Notes: generated by a model not told the origin, from the sequence alone. DNA of 64,000 nucleotides from Flaccisagitta enflata (GCA_965153355.1 OZ231126.1:50468001-50532000); one strand, 5' to 3'. Counted from the first letter of the stretch, positions 1 to 9,790 are shown. Made by a program: numbers and translations.

Positions 1-412
1 CCTAAACCAGCAGACTGAAACCAGCAGACTTAAACCAGCTGACTTAAACCAGCAGACTTAAACCAGAAGACTTAAACCAGCAGATCTAAACCAGCCGACT
101 TAAACCAGCAGACTTAAACCGGCAGACTTAAAGCGGCAGACTTAAACCAGCAGACTTAAACCAGCAGACTTAAACCAGCAGACTTAAACCAGCCGACTTA
201 AACCAGCCAACTTAAACCAGCCGACTTAAACCAGCCGACTTAAACCAGCCGACTTAAACCAGCCGACTTAAACCAGCCGACTTAAACCAGCGGACTTAAA
301 CCAGCGGACTTAAACCAGCAGTCTTAAATCAGCAGACTTAAAATAGCAGACTTAAAACAGCAGACTCAAACCAGCAGACTTAAACCAGCAGACTTAAACC
401 AGCAGACTTGAA
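1..412. repeat. 14-bp tandem minisatellite
   Basis: About 30 head-to-tail copies of a 14-bp unit (AACCAGCAGACTTA) run from the window edge, with scattered changes such as CAGCCGACTTA in blocks. The array probably continues outside the window. Confidence 0.95.
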
Positions 413-1115
413 ATGACATATATGACAAAAACATACCAAAAAACATAAATGACCATAACATACCAAAAAACATAAATGACCAAAAAAAAACCCAACCCAA
501 AAACCCAAAAACCCAAAACCAAAAAAACAAAGAACCAAAGAACCAAAAAACCAAAAAACCAAAAACCAAAAAAACGAAAAACTATGTTAGATGACCAAAA
601 ATGACCTGAAATGTTCAAAAATGACTTAAAAAGACTTAAAACTATTTGAAATGCCCAAAAATGACACAAATGACTTAAATGAACAAAGTGACATAAATGA
701 TCAAAAATGACTAAGAATGACTAAAAGCAACCAAAAATGACCAAAAGCAACCAGAAATGACCAAAAACAACAAAAAAATGACTCAAAATAACTCCAGACG
801 ACCCAAATTGACCAAAAACGACGCAAAAAAGCAAAGTGTAACCAAAAACTTCAAAAGCCAAAAAATAACTTAGAGTGACTTAGAATGACTTAGAATGACT
901 TGTAATGACTTAGAATGACTTAAAATAACTTAGAATGACTAAGAATGACTTATAATAACATAAAAAGACAAAAATGACAAAAAATGACAAAATGACTTAA
1001 GTAACTAAAATTAACTGAAAATGACTGGAAATGACTTAAAATGACTTAAAATGACTTAAAATGACATAAAATGACATAGAATACCCTAAAATGACGTAAA
1101 ACGACGAAAAAAGCA
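413..1115. repeat. Degenerate 10-11 bp A-rich tandem repeat
   Basis: Loosely repeated AAAATGACTT / AATGACTTAG units with drifting spacing. The open frames here translate to Phe/Trp-rich strings and are by-products of the repeat. No gene is seen. Confidence 0.8.
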
Positions 1116-1121
1116 AAGTGT

Positions 1122-1193
1122 TACGGACGGACCGACCGACCGACGGACGGACCGACAGAGCGGGTTATAGAGTCGCGTGCACGCGACTAAAAA
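1122..1193 (-). repeat. Family H repeat, 5' fragment
   Basis: Minus orientation. It contains a perfect 18-bp palindrome AGTCGCGTGCACGCGACT at 1171-1188, the cleanest copy of the 5' hairpin in the window. Next to it is a (GGACCGAC)n tract. The 3' half of the family is absent. Confidence 0.85.
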
Positions 1194-1795
1194 CTATGGC
1201 CTTAGCATTGATTTTTATTTCAGATTTCATCTTCATTTACTTTATTCTTAAAACTATGAAAAAAAGTTTTAGAAAACATCCTGTTTCTGCTAAAATAATC
1301 GGAGTTTTGTAATGAAATTTTTACCACAGCCTGCTAACAATGTGGTCTACTACCACTTCAAATTTCATCAAAATCGGATTACATTTAGTATGTTTTTTTA
1401 GAGTTTTTTTATTCATTCTTTGTAAATTCTTATGTGTGTAATTTGTGTGTAATTTGTGTGTAATTTTGGATCATCTGACAAGCACTTTTAAAAAATCTAT
1501 AATTCAAAAACTATTTAGAGCAGGTCAGTGATGCTTAATAATACGAAAAGGTAACTTCAGTAAAAATTTCAACAAATTGGGTGAATTTTCAAAGGATTTA
1601 TGAGCAAAAGAAGTAACTTTTCGGTTTTTTTCTTTGCCATAGTTATCCAAAAGCCGAACGCAGGTTGTATACGTTTGACTTTGACAATACACGGTAACTA
1701 AACACTGAGTATATTTGTTAACTATTAGACAGGCAAACAATTTCGACCAGTGGCCGTCTGTACAACTGACTTCGGTATAAATGAATGGTTGTCTG
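1194..1795. other. No gene recognised
   Basis: AT-rich sequence. A 95-aa open frame on the minus strand (1525-1812) runs into the following repeat and has no recognisable domain, so I do not call it. Confidence 0.5.
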
Positions 1796-2008
1796 AAGTC
1801 TTTTGTTCTCAAGACTTTTTAAGCGGGTTTTTAGATTAGGGTTAGGGGTGGGTTTAGGGTTAGGGTTGCGGTTGGGGATGGTTTTAGAGTTAGGGTTAGG
1901 GACAGGATTATTGTTAGGGCTAAGGGTTGGCTGGGTTTCATGTATTACGGCCTGACAATACTCGGAATTATCTGGCGGAGGATTTGGAAAAAACAAAATC
2001 GTGCAGAC
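1796..2008 (+). repeat. Interspersed repeat with TTAGGG-like core (copy 1)
   Basis: Closely matches 13727-13951 in the same orientation. Shared landmarks are AAGACTTTTTAAGCGG, a run of GGTTAGGG-like words, AGGGCTAAGGGTTGGCTGGG, TCTGGCGGAGGAT and ACAAAATCGTGCA. The TTAGGG words are irregular and internal to the repeat, so this is not a telomere. Confidence 0.85.
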
Positions 2009-2064
2009 AACCATTCAAAATGTCCCTGACTTCTACCTTGTACCATGATAAATCGGTGACTTAC

Positions 2065-2366
2065 CAGTCTCAAGTTTTTTAAAGTTTTCCTCGATGACGC
2101 CCTTCATATTAGCAAATTTTGAGTCTCCCATTTCTTCCAGGTGTTGAAACTTGGCGTCTTCCCAATGTTTTCAAATCTTGAATCAATTTGTTTTTCAATG
2201 GTTTCAAATCTCGAGTCAATGTTTCCTAACTTGGATTCCATCGCTTTTTCTTTGTCCTCCAGCCGATCAAATTTCGCATCCATGGCTTCACTGATATTCT
2301 CCAAACGTTGGTATACTTTATCAATGATATTTCCATCGTAGATTCTCAGGACGCTCCCCTTCGTGG
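2065..2366 (-). pseudogene. Coiled-coil exon of second lectin-like gene, frameshifted
   Basis: The acceptor tttttacag precedes the exon and the donor is CTG|gtaagt. The translation opens with TKGSVLRIYDGNIIDK, nearly the same as exon 2 of the intact gene upstream (TKGSAQRIYDGNIIDR), then gives heptad-rich coiled coil. Near 2165 the frame must slip by one base: before it reads DSRFENIGK, after it DAKFQHLEEMGDSKF and finally KKLETG, which matches the homologue. The exon is 302 nt where a symmetric phase 1-1 exon would be 303, consistent with loss of one base. It could be a real pseudogene or an assembly error. No lectin-domain exon follows before the window edge. Confidence 0.75.
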
Positions 2367-2513
2367 CTGTAAAAATGGATGTTCTTGTTGATAAGTCTCT
2401 GAGCTTTAATTTTTTCCTGATATCATGGAAATGAAGACTGAAGGTTACATCTAGAAATCATTGCTCAAACATCTTTATACATTTAACCCCCGGCCGCTAC
2501 CCCATCTTCTTAC

Positions 2514-2574
2514 CACTGAAAGCGATTGTGACGATCAAGAGGGCGTGGATTGAAAACTCCATTTTCAATTCCAT
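2514..2574 (-). CDS. Signal-peptide exon of second lectin-like gene
   Basis: A 61-nt first exon: ATG in good context (gccATGg), then MELKMEFSIHALLIVTIAFS, a short charged start followed by a hydrophobic core typical of a secretion signal. It ends in phase 1 at G|gtaaga. Joined to the exon at 2366 it makes an Ala codon, exactly as in the intact gene (signal exon ending G, next exon beginning with two bases). The same architecture in tandem suggests gene duplication. Downstream the gene is damaged by the one-base deletion near 2165. Confidence 0.75.
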
Positions 2575-2950
2575 GGCGACTTCAAATAATGATAAGAAGT
2601 GAATGACGAAGAATCACATAACTTTTCAATTGAATGTGATTTACGCAAGCAAAATGTGACCAGCAAAGCGTAGGTGAAATGAAATTCAATATATCAAACT
2701 TTTTATACGGAAGGAAAGTAGATTTGTCCAGATCAAACCATCGAGCTAGAATGAATTACGTTGCGTCTAGAGTTCCTTCTACATTATAAATTACTTAATG
2801 CCGATTAGTTCCTTATTCAGATTTAATTCGCGTGAATGATAGTCTTGTCGAGAACATTCTAACCAAACAGGTGTTCGGACCGATACACCCTCTTACGGCT
2901 ACCGACCTACCGACGGACGCATATCTAGAAACAGAAAATTGAAAGGTGGA
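2575..2950. other. No gene recognised
   Basis: Mostly AT-rich spacer with a short stretch near 2870-2910 (CTACCGACGGACG) resembling the (GTCCGTCG)n part of family H. It would include the promoter of the second lectin-like gene, but I see no firm TATA signal. Confidence 0.4.
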
Positions 2951-2957
2951 CAGGTGC

Positions 2958-3260
2958 GTCAGATGGTCAGCGGTACCCGCTGCTCCTGAGTCAATGTATG
3001 TTAGGATGTAATAGTGAGAGGGGCAGCGGCCCCAAAGGAGCCCATAGCCTGCTGATTTGAGCATGGATGCTAGGATTTGAGCCTTTAGGCTGGGGTTTGA
3101 GCCTCAATGTTAGACTCAGAGTTTCAAGGCTGGGATTTGAGCCTCGATGTTGGAATAACAGCTTCAAGGATAGGATTTGTGCGTGAAGCTTGGATTTGAG
3201 CCTCGAGGCGGGAATTTGAGCTCTGAGGCTGGAACTTGAACCTCAAGGCATTTCGGTCGA
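2958..3260 (-). repeat. Family C capped tandem-repeat element, one end
   Basis: Begins with the family end word GGTCAGCGGTACCCGCTGC, continues with GGGGCAGCGGCCCCAAAGGAG, then an array of about 20-bp units around GGATTTGAGCCT. The second cap is missing, so this is a solo or truncated copy. Confidence 0.8.
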
Positions 3261-3315
3261 TCTATCCATCTTAATTTCTTTTCATTCTGCCTCTCTTTTT
3301 TCACTTTGTTCCTTT

Positions 3316-3424
3316 TTACGTGTACCAAAGCGCGTCTATAAAAGGTCATGTCTGTCCGTTGGTCGGTTTTTCCTTTATGCAATAGGTTGATGATCGCACG
3401 TTTTGGCTTACTTGGCCTTGTTTT
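3316..3424 (+). repeat. Family H repeat, type III end
   Basis: Degenerate copy: TTTTTACGTG start, GTCTGTCCGTTGGTCGG middle, then ATCGCACGT (partner of the 5' ACGTG) and the type III end GGCTTACTTGGCCTTGTT shared with copies at 43354 and 50607. Confidence 0.6.
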
Positions 3425-3461
3425 CTTTAATTGTAACAAAATTTATGTTTTGTGATGATTC

Positions 3462-3675
3462 AACAGGGTGAGCAGAGAAATTCAGACTGGCTCTAGGCTT
3501 TGAAGGAGCGCTGCTCCTAAACAAAAAGAGCTACACATCCCAGACTGGACGCATTTGAAAGATTTTTGACCATTCTTTGAAAATTAGATAAACCTGGGGT
3601 CTGTTGCTCAAATTGTTTAGGAGCAGCGCTCCTTCCAAGTTGAAAGCCAGTCCAGATTTCTCTGCTCACCCTGTT
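3462..3675. mobile_element. Foldback element, AACAGGGTGAGC ends
   Basis: Terminal inverted repeats AACAGGGTGAGCAGAGAAAT and ATTTCTCTGCTCACCCTGTT flank about 170 bp that is itself partly palindromic (GGAGCGCTGCTCCTAAAC against GTTTAGGAGCAGCGCTCC). Non-coding. The right flank has TA; the left flank reads CA, possibly a mutated TA target. Confidence 0.75.
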
Positions 3676-3749
3676 ATGTTTATTTTAGACAGACATGTAG
3701 ATATTCACCAACATATACAACTATCAAATTCGTTTGCCATTTTTTTCTC

Positions 3750-3938
3750 CTAATTCAAAATTATTTGACAAGCAAAGGTAGCAATATTCGCTCTGGAACA
3801 ACGGATGTCGTTCCAATTCCCACGGCCTGACCTCGCGTAGGCACAGTCTTCACCGCCCAAATCATTTGGTTCGCCTGAGTTCCAATACTGACTCGGCACA
3901 GTAGAACCGTCGGTCCATTTCCAAGTCCCTTCGGTTTC
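3750..3938 (-). CDS. C-type lectin, exon 6 (C-terminal half of lectin domain)
   Basis: Last coding exon of the secreted lectin, 63 codons with stop. The acceptor is ctcctccag|GAA. It encodes GTWKWTDG, then a [11 protein letters not shown] segment and GNWNDIRC, ending [12 protein letters not shown] plus WND are the paired calcium and sugar-binding motifs of mannose-type C-type lectin domains, so calcium-dependent binding of mannose/GlcNAc-like sugars is a family-based inference. The Cys residues (EDC with IRC; FAC with KIC in exon 5) give the two conserved disulphides. Joined to exon 5 the reading is [12 protein letters not shown], seamless in phase 0. The intron before it contains a complete TIR element (3958-4390). 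Confidence 0.9.
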   Translation of the reverse strand, partial: ETEGTWKWTDGSTVPSQYWNSGEPNDLGGEDCAYARSGRGNWNDIRCSRANIATFACQIILN

Positions 3939-3957
3939 CTGGAGGAGAATACACGTA

Positions 3958-4390
3958 TACACTCTTTATTTTGAGTAAGGACAAAGTTTATAAGGACATC
4001 GAGGCTGAAATTTTGCCAAAAATTAAGGACATTTTAAGGACAAAGCCCAGCCTCAGATTTGCATAAAAAAAATTCTTGATTTAAAATTTAGATTGTCTTT
4101 ACGCAACTTCTTAAAGAAAATAATTACTTTTAAAAAAATGATAGCATTCATCTTTGCTAAATGATATAATGTTCTATAAAGAACAACTAAAAAGCAATTA
4201 TTGTCATATCTAACTTGTGTTTCATGATACTTAACATCAATTATTTCAATACATAGAAAATAATCATAAGAAAATCATAAGAAAATATTAGGGACACGCT
4301 AAGGACATTTCAGCGTGAAATTTACTAAAATCTAAGGACATCCCAGCCTCGGAAAAAAATTACTGGTCCTTATATAAAATAAAGAGTGTA
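3958..4390 (-). mobile_element. TA-flanked MITE (CACTCTTTATTTT ends), copy 1
   Basis: Ends TA|CACTCTTTATTTT and AAAATAAAGAGTG|TA. The body repeats the phrase AGGACA(TTTC)AGC(CTG) in both halves. It is nearly identical to 12301-12734 but inverted relative to it. It sits wholly inside the intron between the two lectin-domain exons. Too small to encode a transposase. The TA target suggests mobilisation by a Tc1/mariner/pogo-type enzyme. Confidence 0.9.
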
Positions 4391-4610
4391 TTCTTGCAGG
4401 TTGATTAACAGCATTTTGAACATAACTCTCTTTACAGTCACTTGCAACTGGAAATCAGTTAAAATCAACATCTCCGGCGAGACATAACAGTAGTCACGTC
4501 TATGAAAGTGTAACCCCTTGTGCTGGTCGGCTGCTATGGAATTATGTTTCCCCTTCACTGTCCATTTTTTGTGTAACAAGATGCATGAATGTGAAGAGGG
4601 GAAAGTTCAC

Positions 4611-4837
4611 CTGATCAGAAGCTGCTATCCATATGTTCTTAGCTTTGCCTTTGAGCCAATTATTGATGCGCACGTCGTCGACAATAACGAGATCTCCTCC
4701 TTCTCTTTGGCAAATCTTGCGAGCATCATACCAGCTCTTTTTCTCAGAAAATGCCTTCAAGTAGAGACTTCTTCCAGGCACGACTCCAACTTCATATCCT
4801 CCCAGTTTTAAAATAAAATGACGGAGTTGTTGATGCC
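4611..4837 (-). CDS. C-type lectin, exon 5 (N-terminal half of lectin domain)
   Basis: The acceptor is ctctttttgctag|GG and the donor GATCAG|gtgaac. The two leading bases complete the Gly codon left by exon 4 (KLETG). It encodes GYEVGVVPGRSLYLKAF, then SWYDARKICQREGGDL, the classic W..A...C...GG.L start of a C-type lectin domain, and IWIAASDQ at the splice, where WIGL normally stands. Length 227 nt (2 plus 75 codons). With exon 6 it makes a complete domain. A TIR element begins 24 bp upstream of the exon, at 4861. Confidence 0.88.
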
Positions 4838-4860
4838 CTAGCAAAAAGAGGGTTAGGATG

Positions 4861-5415
4861 TACAGTACCTTCCGAGCAAACACGGCTAAAACTGGAGGAT
4901 TAATTTTTGTCACTTTAATTTTATTTCCCAAACTTCATTTTTTGTATCTAACTTAATTAAAAGATACTTAATTCCTCAAATTAATCAAAAATATAAATTG
5001 AAGTCAAATATGATTCACATCTAAGAACCATTGAGTCAGAAAAATTACTAGGAAAATAGCTCAAACAATTATTCAAATTTTATGGCCATTTAAAGTTTTT
5101 AAGGACAATTGTCTCAAATTAAATTCAAACTTAGAATGGCCATAAAATCTGAAATGATTGTCTGACTGAGCTGTTCTTGTAGTCTAGGATAGGTAAACTT
5201 TTCTGCCAAATCCAATGGTCTGGGTTAGAACATTCCATATTGATGTCTTCATGTACTTTGATTTCAAGAGTTATTTTCTTTGACAAGCAAATATGTTCAA
5301 GGAATTAAGTATCTTTTAATTAAGTTATATACAAAAAATAAAGTTTGGGAAATGAAATTAAAGTAACAAAAATTAATCCTCCAGTTTTCGCCGGGTTTGC
5401 TCGGAAGGTACTGTA
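4861..5415. mobile_element. TA-flanked foldback MITE (CAGTACCTTCCGAGC ends)
   Basis: Ends TA|CAGTACCTTCCGAGCAAA and TTTGCTCGGAAGGTACTG|TA, with inverted arms of about 120 bp. The interior is also partly palindromic (TTTTATGGCCAT against ATGGCCATAAAA). Non-coding, lying in the intron between lectin exons 4 and 5. Confidence 0.88.
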
Positions 5416-5736
5416 CTTTTTGAGATTGATCATGACTATACTATATAGTTAATCACGCAACAATTATTCACCTTCAAATCATATAAATCTTTAGTACCTA
5501 TTAAATTGTTTCCTTTATTGGCAATATCGGAAATTAATTCTAAGTAACATATGAAATTTTTCAGTCCCTGGAAATATGTTATGTATTTTCTACAAACCGA
5601 AACATCGTGATGTTTCAGAGAAGTGAAGTTACCCGGAAATGAATAATGAGAAATAAACATATTTATTGAATGATCTAAAAATGGAGGTTTAAGTTCACGA
5701 CAATGGAATAGCTTATTCGAGTTTTTTAGAAGCTTT
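5416..5736. other. Lectin intron 4, no feature recognised
   Basis: AT-rich intron sequence between a foldback element and a family C element. No supported gene or repeat. Confidence 0.5.
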
Positions 5737-6295
5737 TGGGAAGCTGCCCCGAAGGAGATGTAGTCCTGTAGAAACAGGGGGACTTTTGTTCGTTCGTCCA
5801 TCTCTCCGTGCGTGCCTGTGTGCGTGCATGTGTGCGTCCCCCCAGGTCATCTCAGGCCTGAAATCTGCCCTCTCAGGCCTGAAATCTACCCTCTCAGGTC
5901 TGAAATTAGCCCTCTCTGGCTTGAAATCTGCCCTCTTAGGTCTTAAATCTGCCCTCTTAGGCATGAAATCTGTCCTCTCAGGCCTGAAATCTGTCCTTTC
6001 AGGCCTTAAACCTGCCCTTAGAGATTCAAGGCCTGAGAGGGCAGATTTCAGGCCTGAGAGGGTAGATTTCAGGCCTAAGAGGGCAGATATCTGGCCTGAG
6101 AGGGCCTGGGGGGGGACGGACGCACGGACGCACGGACGCACGGAGGGCCGGACAAATGAACGAAAGTCCCCCTGTGTTCTACAGGACTTCGTCTCCTTCA
6201 GGGCCGCTGCCCTGCTTCCTCTCACTCCAAAGCAGGGCAACGGGTATCGCTGACCACAAATTGCCCATGGGCGACTGGTATATACTGAGTATTAC
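5737..6295. repeat. Family C capped tandem-repeat element with inverted halves
   Basis: The left cap, CCCCGAAGGAGATG then GTCCTGTAGAAACAGGGGG, is mirrored at the right by CCCCCTGTGTTCTACAGGAC and CAGGGCCGCTGCCCTGC. Between them the 20-bp array (AGGCCTGAAATCTGCCCTCT) runs one way to about 6020 and the other way from 6030 to 6108, so the element is a large imperfect palindrome. Outside the right cap is the family end (AAAGCAGGGCAACGGGTATC, GCTGACCA). Confidence 0.9.
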
Positions 6296-6340
6296 TGACA
6301 CGCTGAAAACCCTCTAAATCATCATCTTTTCCCGGTTTAC

Positions 6341-6448
6341 CTGTTTCAAGTTTTGAAAATTCAGCTTTTTCGTTATCCGTAAGGTGATTTAACTTTGCAT
6401 CCATCTTTTGGCCAACATCATTCAAATGTTCAAGTTTTGGAAGTACAT
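6341..6448 (-). CDS. C-type lectin, exon 4 (coiled coil)
   Basis: A 108-nt symmetric phase 1-1 exon (36 codons): acceptor tatttttcag, donor GAAACAG|gtaaac. It encodes VLPKLEHLNDVGQKMDAKL and ends FSKLETG, heptad-like with Leu/Met at core positions. The same length and phase as exon 3, and similar sequence (V-P-K-LE-L..G..MD.K), show an internal exon duplication. Its role would be oligomerisation of the lectin through a coiled-coil stalk. Confidence 0.82.
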
Positions 6449-6483
6449 CTGAAAAATAAGAATTCAAGTCTCATAACGGTTTG

Positions 6484-6552
6484 TAGTCGCGCGCACGCGA
6501 TTCTATACCTTGCTCTGTCGGTCGGTCTATCCGTCTGTTGGTCTATCCGTAA
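6484..6552 (+). repeat. Family H repeat, 5' fragment
   Basis: AGTCGCGCGCACGCGATTCT hairpin start, followed by the (GTCGGTCG)n-like tract. The 3' half is replaced by a T-rich minisatellite. Confidence 0.8.
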
Positions 6553-6690
6553 CATTTTTAGATTTTGAACGTTTTTAACATTTTTTGTCATTTTTTAACA
6601 TTTTTAATATTTTTTTGACATTTTTTAACATCTTTTAACATTTTTTTAACATTTTACCTTTTCTAACATCTTTCAATATTTTTTTGTTTG
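6547..6690. repeat. T-rich minisatellite
   Basis: Repeated TTTTTAACAT units with varying T-run length, directly after the family H fragment, within lectin intron 3. Confidence 0.7.
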
Positions 6691-6881
6691 TCATTTTCAG
6701 ACGCACGCGACTGTTGCCCTCTTGGGCTCGATTACAAGTTATTATGAGGACAGAATACAAAAAGAAAATGCTATCTAACACTTTGACCAAGTGTGTCCTC
6801 ATCAGCCTGAATCAAAGAGTGTTTTCTCGGCGCATTAAGCATGCTGTTGGATTTCATTTCCGATTGAGATAGAGTACTGAC

Positions 6882-6989
6882 CTGATTTGAGGTTGGCAAT
6901 TTTTGCATCTGTGCTGTCGACGATGTGCTTAAATTTTTCATCCATGCCGAGCCCCAAGTCTTCCAATTTTTTGAATTTTGGTTCCACAT
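6882..6989 (-). CDS. C-type lectin, exon 3 (coiled coil)
   Basis: 108 nt, phase 1-1, acceptor ccattcag, donor AATCAG|gtcagt. It encodes VEPKFKKLEDLGLGMDEKF and ends IANLKSG. The coiled-coil heptads and exon frame match exon 4, so the two are tandem duplicates. Either could be skipped without disturbing the frame. Confidence 0.82.
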
Positions 6990-7292
6990 CTGAATGGATG
7001 ATACGAGACATTGTATCAAATTTCCTTGCAACATGCTGCAGCTTGAATACAATATTAATGGGGTTTTAAAAAATTACAATAATATCATTTCATTACAATT
7101 CTTAGACTGATGAGGGGGATTTCTTGCATAGATTGATTATTTTTTCTAGGAATTGAGATTCCTGTAGTTCAATGCTAAGTTCCAAACACGCACAGTATTT
7201 TAAAACGAAACTCTGGAGTATGGACAACACCTCCTTCAGTTGCTCTGTTTACTAAAGCAATGAAGAATTAACCCGACGGATCTATGACTCAC

Positions 7293-7589
7293 CGGTTTTA
7301 AGTTGTAAAAATTTTGCATTTATGATGCCCTTTAGATTTGAGTATTGTGTCTCAGTGTTTTGTTCTATTTCCCCAAGGCGGTGAAGGTTAGCGTCCACGT
7401 TTTCCCTTATTTTCTTCAATTTTGTCTCCATGACTTTCTCCATGTCTTTGAATTTAGAATCCATTCTTGTTTCAATGCCCTCAAGATGTTCAAACTTCGA
7501 TTCCATGGTCTTGCTGATGTTCGCAAGGCGTTTGTATATTCTATCAATGATATTGCCATCGTAGATTCTTTGGGCACTGCCTTTGGTAG
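7293..7589 (-). CDS. C-type lectin, exon 2 (long coiled coil)
   Basis: 297 nt, phase 1-1, acceptor ccttgcag, donor AAAACCG|gtgagt. It begins TKGSAQRIYDGNIIDR, a block conserved in the second gene at 2366, then about 80 residues of charged heptads (FEHLEGIETRMDSKF, METKLKKIRENVDANL) ending LQLKTG. It has no cysteines. It probably forms the multimerising stalk of a secreted or extracellular-matrix lectin. Confidence 0.85.
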
Positions 7590-9005
7590 CTGCAAGGATG
7601 CAAATGAAAGATGAATGGGACCCTTTACTGAAAAAAGAAACAGGCGCCGCCCACTTTTTATGAACACTAAGTAATGAAATGATAAATGTTGGTATGAATG
7701 AAGCAGAATTTAAAAAGACTTCTCAAAGACGTAGTGACTATGTAAAGTTTGGCTTCACTGACACTGGACCGGCGCGATAGAAGAAAATTCCTCATTAAAC
7801 CCAAACTGATTATTTTGGAGGGCCTTGATATTCCTCAATGACATGCTGCGACGCGCATCACTCCTCATTTCCATTTAGTAAAATTATCTAAACCAAAACT
7901 TTCTTTTTTCAGCAAAAAGAAAAAGTTTTTTCTGCAAAAACTGGTTTTACTGTGAAAAGTGACAAAAGATGATTGATGGGTCATTAATTCTCATGCCTAA
8001 AAAGCTAACATGCCTTAATGACGGGCATGACTTAGCAGTTAGAGATGCTCCACTGTATCAGTTTGTTTAACTACATATAACTTGCTGCTTTTTACCGAAT
8101 ACAAAACAATACAAGCATTTGGGTGCTTCAAATAGCAAAAGTTAGTTATTTCTTTTCACCTTCTTTACTCAATCTGAAGTGGCCAATTTAAGGACCCTTA
8201 CTATTTTTTTTTTATTGCAAATCATTTATCTTACATTTTTTAGTAGTTTCATTTTTAGGACTTAGTTTGCATAATGCTGTGGGAGAAATCAATAGGCTGA
8301 TAATATTTGAATTTGCTGTTACTAATTTTTTCTCATTAAAAAATTGTTTATCTATTTTTTATGTAAGCTCTTTTACAGTTTATGTTCTGATATTGTAGTC
8401 TATTCTCACAAATACTATGATTTTCTTAAACAAAAAATTGTTCTTCCAGTAACAAAACTCCTTAGGATTTTACTGATTTCTAAGATTTCTGTGAGAATGT
8501 AAGACCAAAACAAAAACAGGAGACAAAGGAATTTTTAAAAAAGGAAATCTGTTATCATCATGATTTTTGTTTCACTATGTTACAGGGTGTATCATGCCAA
8601 ACTAGATAAGAGAAAACCATGGCATTCTGCTTCTAAAAGTGCAAAAGTAGAAAAATATTCTGCTTCTAAAAGTGCAAAAGTAGAAAAATATTCAAAGAGC
8701 ACATGAGCTCCGTTTTTTTGTGAAAAAATTTCATGGGTCTGAGTCTAATATTCTAGCCACAAAATCAATTTGAAGTGAGCTGAACATTTAGAGGAGAAGC
8801 GTTTTGGACATGATTTTAATTCTGAAAGTAAGTACTTAAGTAGTGTGAAGGTATACTCCAAACTTTTGCTATGTGTAGCACCCAACTGTATCATGTATTT
8901 CCAAAATCTCTTTACAAGTACCAAAAATGTCTTTTATATTCTTGGGGCACAAAAATTATTGATTCCTTTTGGTTACTTAACGTTCACTTTCCTTTCAAAA
9001 CTTAC
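7590..9005. other. Lectin intron 1
   Basis: AT-rich intron. At 8625-8692 a 34-bp unit (TATTCTGCTTCTAAAAGTGC...) is exactly duplicated in tandem. ACAGGGTGTATCATGCC near 8583 may be the end of a TIR element whose partner I did not find. No other gene seen. Confidence 0.6.
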
Positions 9006-9054
9006 CGCAATTGGCGACTGCGACAATGAAGAGAGTATAGTATAAAAGATGCAT
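9006..9054 (-). CDS. C-type lectin, exon 1 (signal peptide)
   Basis: 49 nt: ATG, then MHLLYYTLFIVAVANC and donor TGCG|gtaagt. The hydrophobic 16-residue core is a typical secretion signal. A stop lies in frame upstream, fixing the start. The dangling G joins exon 2 (CT) to give Ala. Total coding length of the six exons is 978 nt, a multiple of three. I found no firm promoter element upstream. Confidence 0.78.
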
Positions 9055-9471
9055 GATGGAAAGTGACTAAGTTGTGAGATGCCGGGACAAACTTTCCGGT
9101 TTCTTAGACGTCAGATAATTGTATTCAAATAAATGATTATCGTTTTATACACCTTTTTATATACCGCATATATTTTTCTAGAAGTTTTTACCGGGCCCAA
9201 AGAAAGTATTTTCCGTCTTTAGCTTTATTTCCTCGTGATAAAAATAGATTTTTGTCATATTTTTCATCCAAAAGTAATTGCCATGTGTATTGAACAAATC
9301 GCACCTAACAGGTGTCTTGTGAAAGTCCGGACCAGGATTGAGAATGTTGAGAATAAGGAAAAAGGCAGACATAGCCGAAAGCCATTTTTCAAATGTCAAA
9401 GGGAGGAACTTTGACCATCATAGTGACAGATTTCTGTCTGTCTATCAAACATCTTCACGTGAGCATATAAT
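9055..9471. other. No gene recognised
   Basis: Upstream flank of the lectin gene. A 73-aa minus open frame (9178-9399) starts with a hydrophobic stretch but lacks splice or homology support. Confidence 0.4.
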
Positions 9472-9550
9472 ATTTAGTCGCTAGTTAAGCGACTATACGA
9501 GAGGGTGCGTCCGTAGGTTGGTAAGTCCGTTGTATCGTTTCGGCAAAAAT
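9472..9550 (+). repeat. Family H repeat, 5' fragment
   Basis: TTTAGTCGCTAGTTAAGCGACT hairpin (stem AGTCGCT / AGCGACT) followed by GAGGGTGCGTCCGTAGG. The stem again differs from other copies but still pairs. Confidence 0.7.
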
Positions 9551-9579
9551 TGGCCTGACATATCAACGTATTAACAAGA

Positions 9580-9790
9580 TATGAATCAGATTCATCACAT
9601 TTATTGGATAGCATCAGGCACATTACTCTGTCCCATTCACACTCAAGTATCTTAAAATGCCCTGTTAAGATAAAAATCCCGTCACACATCATGAGAATTA
9701 CGCAAACAAATTGACTGAGGACTGAGAACTAGCTACAACCTTCATCAACACGATAGAGCAATTTCAAAAATCATGGTAGGAAACAATTCT
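9580..9790 (-). repeat. Inverted partner of 11835-12000
   Basis: The reverse complement matches 11835-12000: shared words include CATGATGTGTGA, TTTTTATCTTAACAGGGCAT, GTACTTGAGTGT (with mismatches) and GAAGGTTGTAGCT. The two copies lie about 2.1 kb apart in opposite orientation. No known element recognised. Confidence 0.75.

Noticed and set aside
366-669. Phe/Trp-rich membrane-like ORFs on the minus strand
   Set aside because: A-rich low-complexity sequence; three overlapping frames are open at once.
1840-1930. TTAGGG-like run as telomere or interstitial telomere
   Set aside because: The words are irregular and the same stretch recurs at 13768-13860 inside a longer interspersed repeat.
5713-6253. 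175-aa and 155-aa ORFs with RPERADF / GLKSALS repeats
   Set aside because: They are the 20-bp array of a family C element read in frame; caps and palindromic layout show it is non-coding.
9178-9399. Signal-peptide exon for the lectin gene
   Set aside because: The exon at 9006-9054 fits better: correct phase, donor, upstream stop, and a matching design in the paralogue.
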